A DNA stretch of 64,000 bases from contig CP136063.1 of assembly GCA_032622095.1 (NCBI GenBank), positions 280,295,426 to 280,359,425 of the forward strand. The letters run 5' to 3'. Position 1 is the first letter of the stretch, and the number at the start of each line of letters is the position of its first letter. The position numbers and the translations under genes are program-made. This document shows, piece by piece, positions 23,479 through 34,100 of this stretch. A model generated the notes under the pieces. That model searched no databases. It was not told where the DNA came from and saw nothing but the letters and a program-made list of their open reading frames with translations. The stretch is from Siphonodentalium dalli. Its lineage: Eukaryota; Mollusca; Scaphopoda; Gadilida; Siphonodentaliidae.

Positions 23479-25895
23479 TAGCTCAACTTTACTTTGTAAA
23501 GTTTGAGCTATTGCCATGGCTTTGTCGTCCGTCGTCCGTGTGTGCATGTGTGCGTAAGGCGTCAACAATACCGGCTACAGGTCGTACCTTTGATCGGATC
23601 ATTATGAAATTTGTCACAGCTGTTGACATCAACATTTGTACCGGAATGATTCATTTTGGGGTCATTTGGAAAAAAATTCAATCCATTAGCATGGGCTACA
23701 GTTCATACTGTTCGTCTGAATTTGTCATGGATGTTAATATTGACATGTAGATGGGAACGAGTAATTTTGGGGTCATTCGGCCAAAAAACATGGCCGCCAG
23801 CAGCCATCTTGGATTTTACTCTTTGTATGACTAAATCCTTTAGCACGGGCTACAGGTCGTACCTTTAGTCTGATCATCATAAAATTTGTCATGGATGTTA
23901 ACAATGGCATGTAGATTGGAACGAGTCATTTTGGGGTCATTCGGCCAAAAAAATGGCCGCCAGCAGCCGTCTTGGATTTTACTCTTTGTATGACTAAATC
24001 ATTTAGCACAGGCTACAGGTCGTACCTTTAGTCTGATCATCATAAAATTTGTCATGGCTTTTGAAATTGGAATGTAGATGGGAACGAGTCATTTTGGGGT
24101 CATTCGGACAAAAAACATGGCCACCAGTGGCCATCTTTGATTTCAAAATTCAATCCATTAGCACGGGCCACAGGTCGTACTGTTTATCTGATCATCATGA
24201 AATTTGATCAGATGTTAATATTGACATGTAGATGGGGAAACGAGTCATTTTGGGGTCATTCGGCCCAAAAACATGGCCGCCAGCAGCCATCTTGAATTTT
24301 ACTCTTTGTATGACTAAATCCTTTAGCACGGGCTACAGGTCGTACCTTTAGTCTGATCATCATAAAATTTGTCATGGATGTTAAAGATGACATGTAGATG
24401 GGAACGAGTCATTTTTAGCTCAACTTACTTTTGTAAGTTTGAGCTACAGTGAAAACTGCAATTTACGACCACTGCCGTGACCGACCACCTGTCTTTTCCG
24501 ACCAAATTCCTTTTGTACGGACACTTTTCGCTATATAAACGACCTGCCGTGAGCGACCTCCTGTCTAACGCGACCATGTATTGCCATGGCTTGGCGTCCG
24601 TGTGTGCGTGTGTCCGTCAACAATTTCCTTTGGCGCGGGCTACAGGTCGTACCTTTGGTCTGATCTTTATGAAATTTTGCATGAATGTTGACATTGACAT
24701 GTAGATGGGAACGAGTCATTTTGGGGTCATTCGGCCAAAAAACATGGCCGCTGGTGGTCATCTTGGATTTCAAAATTCAATCCATTGGCGAGGGCTACAG
24801 GTCGTACTGTTCGTTTGATCATCATGAAATTTGTCATGGATGTTAATATTGACATGTAGATGGGAACGAGTCATTTTGGGGTCGTTCGGCCAAAAAACAT
24901 GGTCGTCAGCAGCCATCTTGGATTTTACTCTTTGCATGACTAAATCATTTGGCGCAGGCTACAGGTCGTAGTTTTGATCGGAACTTCATGAAATTTGTCA
25001 TGGATGTTAACAATGACATGTAGATGGGAACGAGTGATTTTGGGGTTGTTCGGCCAAAAAACATGGCCGCCAGCAGCCATCTTGGATTTTACTCTTTGCA
25101 TGACTAAATCCTTTGGCGCGGGCTACAGGTCGTACCTTTGGTCTGATCTTTATGAAATTTGTAATGAATGTTGACATTGACATGTAGATGGGAACGAGTC
25201 ATTTTGGGGTCATTCGGCCAAAAAACATGGCCGCTGGTGGTCATCTTGGATTTCAAAATTCAATCCATTGGCGCGGGCTACAGGTCGTACTGTTCGTTTG
25301 ATATCATGAAATTTGTCATGGATGTTAATATTGACATGTAGATGGGAACGAGTCATTTTGGGGTCGTTCGGCCAAAAAACATGGCCGTCAGCAGCCATCT
25401 TGGATTTTACTCTTTGCATGACTAAATCATTTGGCGCAGGCTACAGGTCGTAGTTTTGATTGGAACTTCATGAAATTTGTCATGGATGTTAATATTGACA
25501 TGTAGATGGGAACGAGTCATTTTGGGGTCGTTCGGCAAAAAACATGGCCGTCAGCAGCCATCTTGGATTTTACTCTTTGCATGACTAAATCCTTTGGCGC
25601 GGGCTACAGGTCGTACCTTTGGTCTGATCTTTATGAAATTTGTCATGAATGTTGACATTGACATGTAGATGGGAGTCATTTTGGGGTCATTCGGCCAAAA
25701 AACATGGCCGCTGGTGGCCATTTTGGATTTCAAAATTCAATCCATTGGCGCGGGCTACAGGTCGTACTGTTCGTCTGATCATTATGAAATTTGTCATGGA
25801 TGTTAATATTGACATGTAGATGGGAACGAGTCATTTTGGGGTCGTTCGGCCAAAAAAGATGGCCGCTGGCAGCCATCTTGGATTTTACTTTGGAT
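23479..25895 (+). repeat. 2.4-kb tandem array of repeat family R
   Basis: About fifteen units of roughly 145-170 bp. Each contains GGGCTACAGGTCGTAC, ATGAAATTTGTCATG, GACATGTAGATGGGAACGAG, TTTTGGGGTCATTCGGCC and CAGCCATCTTGGATTTTACT. Two alternating unit types differ after the CATCTTGGATTT block (TACTCTTTGCATGACTAAAT versus CAAAATTCAATCCATTGG). A palindromic head, TAGCTCAACTTTACTTTG, stands at 23479. A second head at about 24416 is split by roughly 130 bp of unrelated sequence (24453-24582). Confidence 0.9.
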
Positions 25896-26584
25896 GTTGA
25901 CTGCCATTTCACTTTACAATTATAATGACTGTGCATTGTGTTAAAACTAGCAAATTTGTTTTGTATTTTTCCCCCCCTCCCCATCCCAAAGCTTAATGCA
26001 AAAGTATATACGGTAAGATAACTGTTCTCATGATTTAGATTTTTCGTCCGATAATGATCTGTGTATGGGTGCGTGTATGTCAATTGATACGTATTTTAAA
26101 CAAATAACGACACTGTCATTATAATAGCGTTTTTTTCTATCAATTATATATGCGCCAAGTTCACTTGGTGCAAATCAAACGGCGATAAATATTAACTATA
26201 TATATCTATATGTCCTCCGGGAGTGTGTATATATATATATATAGGTGCTAACTAATGAATAATATTATTTGATTGACTTAGTAAATAACATCTAATAAAT
26301 ATTCTTCATCTTATTCACAACTTTAAGGAGTTCTTCTGGCACACGAGAATATTTATCGCCGTTTGATTTGCACCAAGTGAACTCGGCGCATATATAATTG
26401 ATAGAACAGACCTCTATTATGATGATCGTGTTGTTATTTGTTTAAAATACGTATCAATTGACATATATGCACCCGTTCCCTCATTCAAATCAACATATTT
26501 CGCCCATTTTAGGGGACCTCCGCGAATTCGGGAACCTCCGCAAAGTGACCTCCGCAAATAGGGACCTACTGCAAATCGTCACAC

Positions 26585-27570
26585 CGTCGTTTTCGTGAGC
26601 TGGTGAGTGAGAGTAGTCAGACCTGACTTGATGAACTCAATGTTCGGATCAAGTCCGAACACCCTTGGCCTTCAGCATGAGCGAGTAGCTAATTTTTTAA
26701 AATACACTTAATTTTAAGAATCAAATAACACAGTCATTAATGTTAACAATATTGCAATCTATATTAACTCTTGACACCTACCAGAAAGTGTGTATAATTC
26801 TGTAATTATTTAATCCAAAAATCCAGTCGGAAAAAACATGTTGAAAACTCATTGAAAGATGGTGGAAGCAATACAAGTAGGCGGTCCGAAATATCACATG
26901 ACAACATGTGCACGTCACATGGGAGTTACCCCTAGTGAGGTTAGTAGAGCAAAGGTAACGCTAGTCCAAAATTGACTATACATTGATTGTATTATCCCGT
27001 AGACTTTCGACTAATGTAACGCATGCGCAGGGTGTAGTTAAACTCGACCTGATTGTGGATAGTTTGGATATTCCAAGGGGATTCACGAGTGCGTGCAATG
27101 ACATGTTACGGTCACATGTTATGGTAGACATGTCAGTGTTTATTAATTAATGACATGTAGGTGAGTGGATGGTTTCAAATTTATATTAGTATTTAGTTGA
27201 TAAATACATGTGCGTTGGTCATAATTGTTACTTTTATTGGAAATCTACTCGCTCATAGTGTTCATTGACCAGCGATGGAACTTAGATGGCGTAAGCCATT
27301 CTACTAAGTTCCAATGGATCTAGAGTGAGAGAAGCCACACAGAAGGTCCACCACATCAGACATCTTTCTGTTTCTGTGAGGTTACGTCGTAGGAACCAGT
27401 TCTGCATGTTACGACGGGTGTGGAGGTGCTAGATGTTTTCGTGTAGATACTCCTGGAACGCAGTTGTAGAGTCCAGGCTATATAAGAATTTCCCGCCCAG
27501 CTGTTTCCAATCTATCTTAGCTCTTATACTGAATGTTTGTATTCTTCTGTGTTTATTTCAAGTGGTAGTT
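26585..27570. other. No recognised gene
   Basis: Only a short hairpin, GGAACTTAGATGG...TCTACTAAGTTCC, at about 27279-27312. Confidence 0.5.
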
Positions 27571-27584
27571 CGAAGCATCTTTCG

Positions 27585-27894
27585 GGGGGCCTCGGTGGCT
27601 CAATCAGTTAGGGGTACCACTCCAAGCCGTTTCGCCCTCCAGCGCTGGCGACAAGGGTTCAAATCCACATGTTTCCATCGTGGACTTTGTAACTCGAAAT
27701 CGTTATCTGGTGGAGTTGCCAATTACTCGCCGATGGCCGGTGGTTTGCCGCACATGGTTGACGAGTTTATCAGCCATTGAAATCACTGTTAGATTAGTCG
27801 CAAGTGTGCGGATTTCCTCCACCACTAAAACTGGCAATGTCGTGATATGGCCTTAGTGGCTAAAGCGACAATAAACCCCAATCAATCAATCAAT
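27585..27894 (+). mobile_element. tRNA-derived SINE
   Basis: A 310-bp element with a perfect 14-bp target duplication CGAAGCATCTTTCG (27571-27584 and 27895-27908). The head resembles a tRNA, with an A-box-like TGGCTCAATCAGTTAGG near 27596 and a B-box-like GGTTCAAATCC near 27656, so it has an internal RNA polymerase III promoter. The tail is CAATAAACCCCAATCAATCA, an ATCA microsatellite tail presumably recognised by a partner LINE. The exact duplication suggests a fairly young insertion. Confidence 0.92.
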
Positions 27895-27908
27895 CGAAGC
27901 ATCTTTCG

Positions 27909-28758
27909 TGATTTCGTATGAGATGCTGAGTGAATTTGATTATTTGGATGTTTCGTATCCCTCCAGATGTTTGTTTTTCTTCCGAACTCGTTTTAGAGAG
28001 TAATTAGCATATTTTTTGGGGGGTATGGCTGGGAAGGCCACGTCCACTACTTTGTGCAAGAATGTCAGCGAACATGCAAACATGAAACAATCACAATGAA
28101 ACATTGGCCAAAATCATTGAAAATTAGGTAATTTAGTAATTAGTTATAAGGTCTGGGTGAACCACCTATCAGTCTATAATAGCTCATTTGGGCTAAAATA
28201 GACCGATTGCTCTTTCACAGCCAGCATGCATCTTGGAAAAGGGGAGTCACTCTAAGAGACTAGACTGAGTGTGTGTGAGTGAGTTTATACGGCTTAAATT
28301 ATTCTATAATTCTGTATCTGTAGATATTTCAGTGCAGGAACCTTTCAGTTATACTATAGATGCACTGGTCCATTATCTACTTCTACTTCTACATATTAAT
28401 CTGACTGAGGCCTTCAATTTACTGAAGATTGTGCGAAGGTCCAGGATTGCAGGTAGTTAACATGTCGAGTAACTTTATAACTTGTGTTGACGCCAGTAGT
28501 GTTCTTTAACATGCACATATATACCGAGTCGTGTATATGGGTCAGCCATTAATGTCCGCGCCTGATTAGGCAGCGTCGAGACCCACAACAACATATAGAA
28601 CTGGACAAATGTTGTAATGGGGGGAAACTTGTCAGCATTGCATTTGGATCTTTATTCAATGATCTTGAATGAGACTTTCAGCCTGACAAACTTGGTATCT
28701 GACTGAGTTCAGATTTTTTTGTCAGAATACCCTCATGGCAGGTTTCGATCCCCAGTCC
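27909..28758. other. No gene; part of the repeat shared with 4.3-5.0 kb
   Basis: At about 28150-28260, GGTCTGGGTGAACCACC, TAGACCGATTG and GGGGAGTCACTCTAA match blocks at 4375-4440 and 4654-4760. The rest is not recognised. Confidence 0.55.
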
Positions 28759-29562
28759 GCTACCATGAGAGACCAGTATGCTACCATGAGAGACCAGTAT
28801 GCTACCATGAGAGACCAGTATGCTACCATGAGAGACCAGTATGCTACCATGAGAGACCAGTATGCTACCATGAGAGACCAGTATGCTACCATGAGAGACC
28901 AGTATGCTACCATGAGAGACCAGTATGCTACCATGAGAGACCAGTATGCTACCATGAGAGACCAGTATGCTACCATGAGAGACCAGTATGCTACCATGAG
29001 AGACCAGTATGCTACCATGAGAGACCAGTATGCTACCATGAGAGACCAGTATGCTACCATGAGAGACCAGTATGCTACCATGAGAGACCAGTATGCTACC
29101 ATGAGAGACCAGTATGCTACCATGAGAGACCAGTATGCTACCATGAGAGACCAGTATGCTACCATGAGAGACCAGTATGCTACCATGAGAGACCAGTATG
29201 CTACCATGAGAGACCAGTATGCTACCATGAGAGACCAGTATGCTACCATGAGAGACCAGTATGCTACCATGAGAGACCAGTATGCTACCATGAGAGACCA
29301 GTATGCTACCATGAGAGACCAGTATGCTACCATGAGAGACCAGTATGCTACCATGAGAGACCAGTATGCTACCATGAGAGACCAGTATGCTACCATGAGA
29401 GACCAGTATGCTACCATGAGAGACCAGTATGCTACCATGAGAGACCAGTATGCTACCATGAGAGACCAGTATGCTACCATGAGAGACCAGTATGCTACCA
29501 TGAGAAACCAGTATGCTACCATGAGAGACCAGTATGCTACCATGAGAGACCAGTATGCTACC
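28759..29562. repeat. 21-bp minisatellite, about 38 copies
   Basis: The unit GCTACCATGAGAGACCAGTA(T) is repeated about 38.3 times with one visible substitution (AGAGACC to AGAAACC at about 29506). Because 21 is a multiple of three, several frames are open for 270-300 codons, so long ORFs on both strands are artefacts of periodicity. Near-perfect identity means recent expansion or ongoing homogenisation. No splice sites or domain context support translation. Confidence 0.95.
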
Positions 29563-29619
29563 TCTTTTCTACCAACTTCTACTTATGTTCAAAGCTCTCA
29601 ACCAATACTTTGAAAAAAA

Positions 29620-29810
29620 ATATATTCTGATTTCTTTTGAAACTAATGAAAGACACGGAATAATTATTTACTGCAAATATTCAATATAAACATGTAGAAA
29701 TCTTCAAACAAACACAATTTCAATATTCAAGAAATTTAGAGTTCCCTCTCTTATTAGTACAACAGTGAGCACTGCCAAGAAGACCAATCGATCTATTTTA
29801 GCCTGATCGG
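29620..29810 (+). repeat. Interspersed repeat matching 4.5-4.9 kb
   Basis: GAAAGACACGGAATAATTA, TTCAATATAAA and ATCTTCAAACAAACAC occur in the same order as at about 4509-4870. The minisatellite therefore lies inside a copy of a larger interspersed repeat. Confidence 0.65.
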
Positions 29811-30386
29811 GCTATTATCCCTTCCATGACTGGACTCAGCTTCCTGATAATTACATGATGATGATGTTTCAGAAACTTGTTTACCAATGTGTTCTGGGAT
29901 ATTTCTATTGACTCCGATATTGTCTTCTTAAATGATACGCACGAGAAACCATGTCTTTTTATGCCCTACATATGCCAACTAAAAGAGATGTATGCAAGGG
30001 CTTCAAAAAGTGTTAAAAATGTTTACTAGTAAATGGGCACTGTGTAACTTGCATGAGGAGTACCTGTTTAGAGCGGTTGAACCCTTAGACTAATAGACAC
30101 TTGGATTATTAAATCATTGGACTATTGAATCATTGGAGTGTCAAACCCCTCAGAGGCTCGGACTATTAAACTCTCTGACTAATTATTGGACTATCGGTCC
30201 CACATATTAAACACTGTTATGTCAATTTCATGTCAACTAGTGTTGGATTTAACGTCAACAATAATAATTTTTTAAGATTAGAAGGAACTTAAAAGTGGGG
30301 AGTACATGTAGTTTCTTTTTTAAATGTTCAGATATTAAACAATAGGTTTGTTGAACTTATTATGTGAACAGTTTGCATTGTTTTAA

Positions 30387-30630
30387 ACCTTTCAGAGCCA
30401 AGTCCAATTTTTGTATCAACCCATATACCCTGTGCCAATGCATTCTCTTATATATGCGAGTCGACCATAGGTCGCCTCGCATATATAAGAGAATGCATTG
30501 GCCTAACAATTTTTCATCATTTGTTATTATTTTTTACAATTTTAATAATTTTTTCTTATATTCTTTAACAGACTTATTTTATAATCAAAAAAATTAGGGC
30601 CGATAAGATCGGCCCCTGGCACTGAAAGAG
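30387..30630. mobile_element. TTAA-flanked MITE, family C, copy 1
   Basis: TTAA (30383-30386), ACCTTTCAGAGCCAAGTCC at the left, and CCCCTGGCACTGAAAGAG then TTAA (30631-30634) at the right. It contains a near-perfect hairpin at 30428-30505, with arms CCAATGCATTCTCTTATA / TATAAGAGAATGCATTGG and centre GACCATAGGTC. The right TTAA directly borders another element beginning CACCTTCTATACTGAAT. Confidence 0.8.
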
Positions 30631-30824
30631 TTAACACCTTCTATACTGAATAGTCATTGATGAATAGTTCCCTCAACAAACAATCTTATTATGATATCTG
30701 AACATTTATATATACTTCTATAACTGATTGGAGAATCCATTTATAAAGTTTCGGTTTCTAAGGAATCAGTAACACCATTGATTTCAAGTTATCTTTGATA
30801 TTTCTTAATTATATTTCCAGATTT

Positions 30825-31154
30825 ATGGCCATAGATGATGTCCTGAATGCCATTGGTCGATATGACAAGTTCCAGCTCCTCGTCTATTTTGCTGTGTGCT
30901 ATGCCTACATGCGTGGAGCTTTCCAGACCATGGGGTCACTATTCCTGGCCGGGGATCCAGGATACCATTGCAAGATTCCACTAAATGCTTCGCTCAATGG
31001 CTCCATTCCCGGGGAGATGAAAGATGGAAAATGGGAGTGGTCAAAATGTGAAATGTATGCTTATACTGACACTTATATCGATAATAATATTACGCAGGCA
31101 TGTAATAACGGATGGACGTATGGGAATAGCTTCGAAAACACAATTCTTACTGAG
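30825..31154 (+). CDS. SLC22-like transporter, coding exon 1
   Basis: 110 codons. The ATG is preceded five bases upstream by a TATTTCCAG acceptor, so the exon probably begins at 30821 with a few bases of 5'UTR. It encodes TM1 and the large glycosylated loop and ends ACTGAG|GTAAAT in phase 0. Confidence 0.9.
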
Positions 31155-34100
31155 GTAAATTATAATCTAATATTTGAATTGAATTGAATAGTATTCAGGA
31201 ATATTTCTACCCTTTCAGTGCCAGGAGCCGATCTCATCGGCCCTAATTTACGGTCTGTAAAATCGGCCATAAATTAAAAAAAAATTATTTTTTTTGTTTT
31301 TAGATTTTTTTTTTGGGTAAGCTTAAGCATGGTATAGCGAATTTAAAAACTGGATAAAACCTTAGGGGCATGTTATAACTCAAAACTATCACCAAGTATT
31401 CATAGTAATAATTTTGATGCCCATGAAAAATGTAAGATTCCCTGGCACTAAACCTACAAAATAAGTCTGGCACTTAAAGAGTTAAAGAATATAAGAACAA
31501 ATTATAAAAATTGTAAAAAATTGTAAAAAATAATAACAAATGATGAAAAATTGTTAGGCCAATGAATTCTCTTATATATGCGAGGCGACCTATGGTCGAC
31601 TCGCATATATAAGAGAATGCATTGGCACAGGGTATATGGGTTGATACAAAAATCGGACCTGGCACTGAAAGGGTTAATGGTATTTTTTTATGTGCATAGA
31701 GCACTTGTAAATCTTCATAAAATAAAGAAAACTCATAAATTGTATTAACAACCGGTACATGTAAGAGAGTTCCTGTGATTTGGGAATGTTGCTAAGTTGA
31801 TTTATAGTGATTAGATGAGAATGAGAAACGGTCACTAATGACAGGGAAGAATGCGTATAGGATGGAGCATACAAAGAATATTAACAATTGATACCAGTGA
31901 AATACTGTATGTGCTAATGGTGAATATAGGCTTTTCAAAAGTATGGCCGAACGACACCATATTTTCTTTTTAATAAAGTAAATTGATTTCACGTTCTAAT
32001 TCCCAGTCGAGTGAGTCCTTTGGGACCATCGGTAATTCTATTTCGTTTACGAATATGAGTTGAACTGGAAAGAACTGAGATTGCAAATTTGAATCACATT
32101 ACTCGCCATGGGAGAAAGGTATGCCGACACGGCAGTATGCCACATGGGGATATACACCAGATGAGTTGACAGCCTGGCTCTTGTTATTTCTGGGGAAATT
32201 GGTGAGTGACTAAAAGGGATACATTCATCATGGTGCATGTAATCAAGATTTTTTACAAATTTTGCTGTCTGTTCTTAAAGGCCCACTTAATTTTCGAGTC
32301 GCCGATTATTTTTTTTATAGTGACTTGATATATGGTTTTAATAAAATCTATGCCATAAAATATGATTAAAGTACTATTTGAGACATCTGTGTCTCAGAAG
32401 ATGCCCACAGAGAAATAGAAATATGCTGAAATCATAGAATGACTCCCCCCCCCCCCCCTTTTGGATCCCAGAATGCAACAGAATTCAAACTTTTTCAATG
32501 GAAGGGGAAAGAACTCTTATCTTTAATATATAGAGTTATTCCTCCTATATTGAAAATAATACTGCTTTTCACTGCAATCTAGATGACAAAACGTGTTGGC
32601 AACTCAACAAAAACAACATGTCCTCTGTTTGAATAGTTGGGTCCACCAACTAGTCCTCAGTTTATTACACCAGATAAGTTGATAATACAATGTTTTGGAC
32701 CTTCCTCTTTCAAATGGTATATAATATGGCATATATTTTATATAATGTAATCTGAGGGTTCGAAAATTAAGTGGGCCTTTAAATATTCCTTCATTTCTTT
32801 TTCTTTTCAGTGGAACTTGGTGTGTGACGATGGTTATCTAGTAGAACTCTCCAGTACCATATACATGGTAGGCACAGCTTCAGGAGCTTTGTTCATCACT
32901 CCACTCTCTGATCTATATGGCCGCAAGGTTGTCATGGTTACATGCCTAATATTGCAGCTAGTTGTTGGCCTCTGTCTCATTCTGGTTGAGACATTCACCT
33001 TGTTTGTTGTACTGAGATTTGTGATTGGATCTCTAAACATGGTGAGTATTTATGACCCGCCATATCAAATTCAGTCGTAAGTCGGGATTTTTTTACCCTG
33101 TGCCAATGCATTCTCTTATATATGCGAGTCGACCATAGGTCGCCTCGCATATATAAGAGAATGCATTGGCCTAACAATTTTTTACAATTTTAATAATTTT
33201 TTCTTATATTCTTTAACAATTTTATAATTTCACCCATACAGAGCCCCAGACAAACATGAGGAGACAACACTCTTCTATATGCTTCTATATATGTGTGGGG
33301 CTCCCTGCAGGGTAATGGATGTTTTTTATTGTATGTCCTAAAAATTGTAAGAAACATTTATTTAAAAAAAATGATAAAAATTGTTAGGCCAATGCATTCT
33401 CTTATATATGCGAGGCGACCTATGGTCGACTCGCATATATAAGAGAATGCATTGGCACAGGGTAAAAAAATCCCGACTTACGACTGAATTTGAAATGGCG
33501 GGTCACATTTATGGTTTACTCTTTACCATATTTTGTAACCTTTCTCTACTAAATGGACTCTCGCATTCATTTATAAAAGTATACATTGGAATGGTCTATA
33601 ATCTAGGGCTTTTCTGAAAAAAATAAGCAAACTACAAATAACACAAGTGCTGAAGGATTCCTATTCATTGTTGGGAAATGTTTAGATAGTAAGTTCAATG
33701 AATGGCCTATGGTTATTTGTTGAACTTATTATCTGAACATTTCCTAAAGGAATCAATGACTCTGAATATTTAGTCAAGATAGGGCTAATGTGAATCAAGT
33801 TTGCAATCTCAGTTCTTTCAAACACAAAATAAAATTACCTATGGTCCCCAAGGACTCTTTGGCTTGAGAATTAGAAAGTGAAATCAACTTAGCCAATTAC
33901 TTTATTAAAAAGAAATTTGGGTGTCGTTCGGCCATATTTGATAGTCTATATTCACATCTGAACATTTCTTAACGAATTACTCGTCAATTAGTATTTAATA
34001 TAGAAAGGGTTAAAGAAATACAAAAATACTTCCTATGTTATTCATATGTAATTTCCACAGTATTATTTTTCACTCAGTTTTTAATTTGCATGCTTCCAAT

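Larger units (their letters stand above)
20770..26066 (-). mobile_element. Footprint of a LINE insertion including a tandem array
   Basis: Bounded by a 15-bp direct repeat GGGTGCGTGTATGTC (20755-20769 and 26067-26081), as target-primed reverse transcription produces. The left edge begins with a T run, which is the poly-A tail of a minus-strand LINE. The LINE coding remnant occupies 21218-23475; the array at 23479-25895 and about 170 bp of unassigned sequence fill the rest. Either the array is inserted in the LINE or it was part of the mobilised unit. Confidence 0.75.
20404..26580. mobile_element. Long-TIR element hosting nested insertions
   Basis: The left arm at 20404-20636 (GACGATTTGCAGTAGGTCCC, then TTTGCGGAGGTC subrepeats and GCAAATCAAACGGCGATAAA) returns as the reverse complement at 26344-26580. 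An additional partial copy of the arm interior lies at 20704-20769 and resumes at 26067-26200. The element is therefore nested and its 5.3-kb interior is a later insertion. The TTTGCGGAGGTCCCC motifs occur three to four times per arm. No transposase of its own is seen. Confidence 0.75.

Noticed and set aside
23479-26083. A repetitive protein on the minus strand (SKMAASGHVFWPNDPKMTRS-type segments)
   Set aside because: The segment recurs because the DNA is tandemly repeated. Frames are broken by stops and length changes, and the diverged copy at 1.1 kb is not kept open.
27585-27660. A functional tRNA gene
   Set aside because: It is the head of a 310-bp element with a perfect 14-bp target duplication and an ATCA tail, so it is a SINE.
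28719-29630. A 300-residue repetitive protein (RDQYATM-type heptads)
   Set aside because: A 21-bp repeat lacking stops is open in several frames on both strands by arithmetic. There is no promoter, splice context or non-repeat domain.
31474-32238. Minus-strand ORFs in intron 1 as genes
   Set aside because: They fall in MITE and repeat sequence, have no domains and no splice context.
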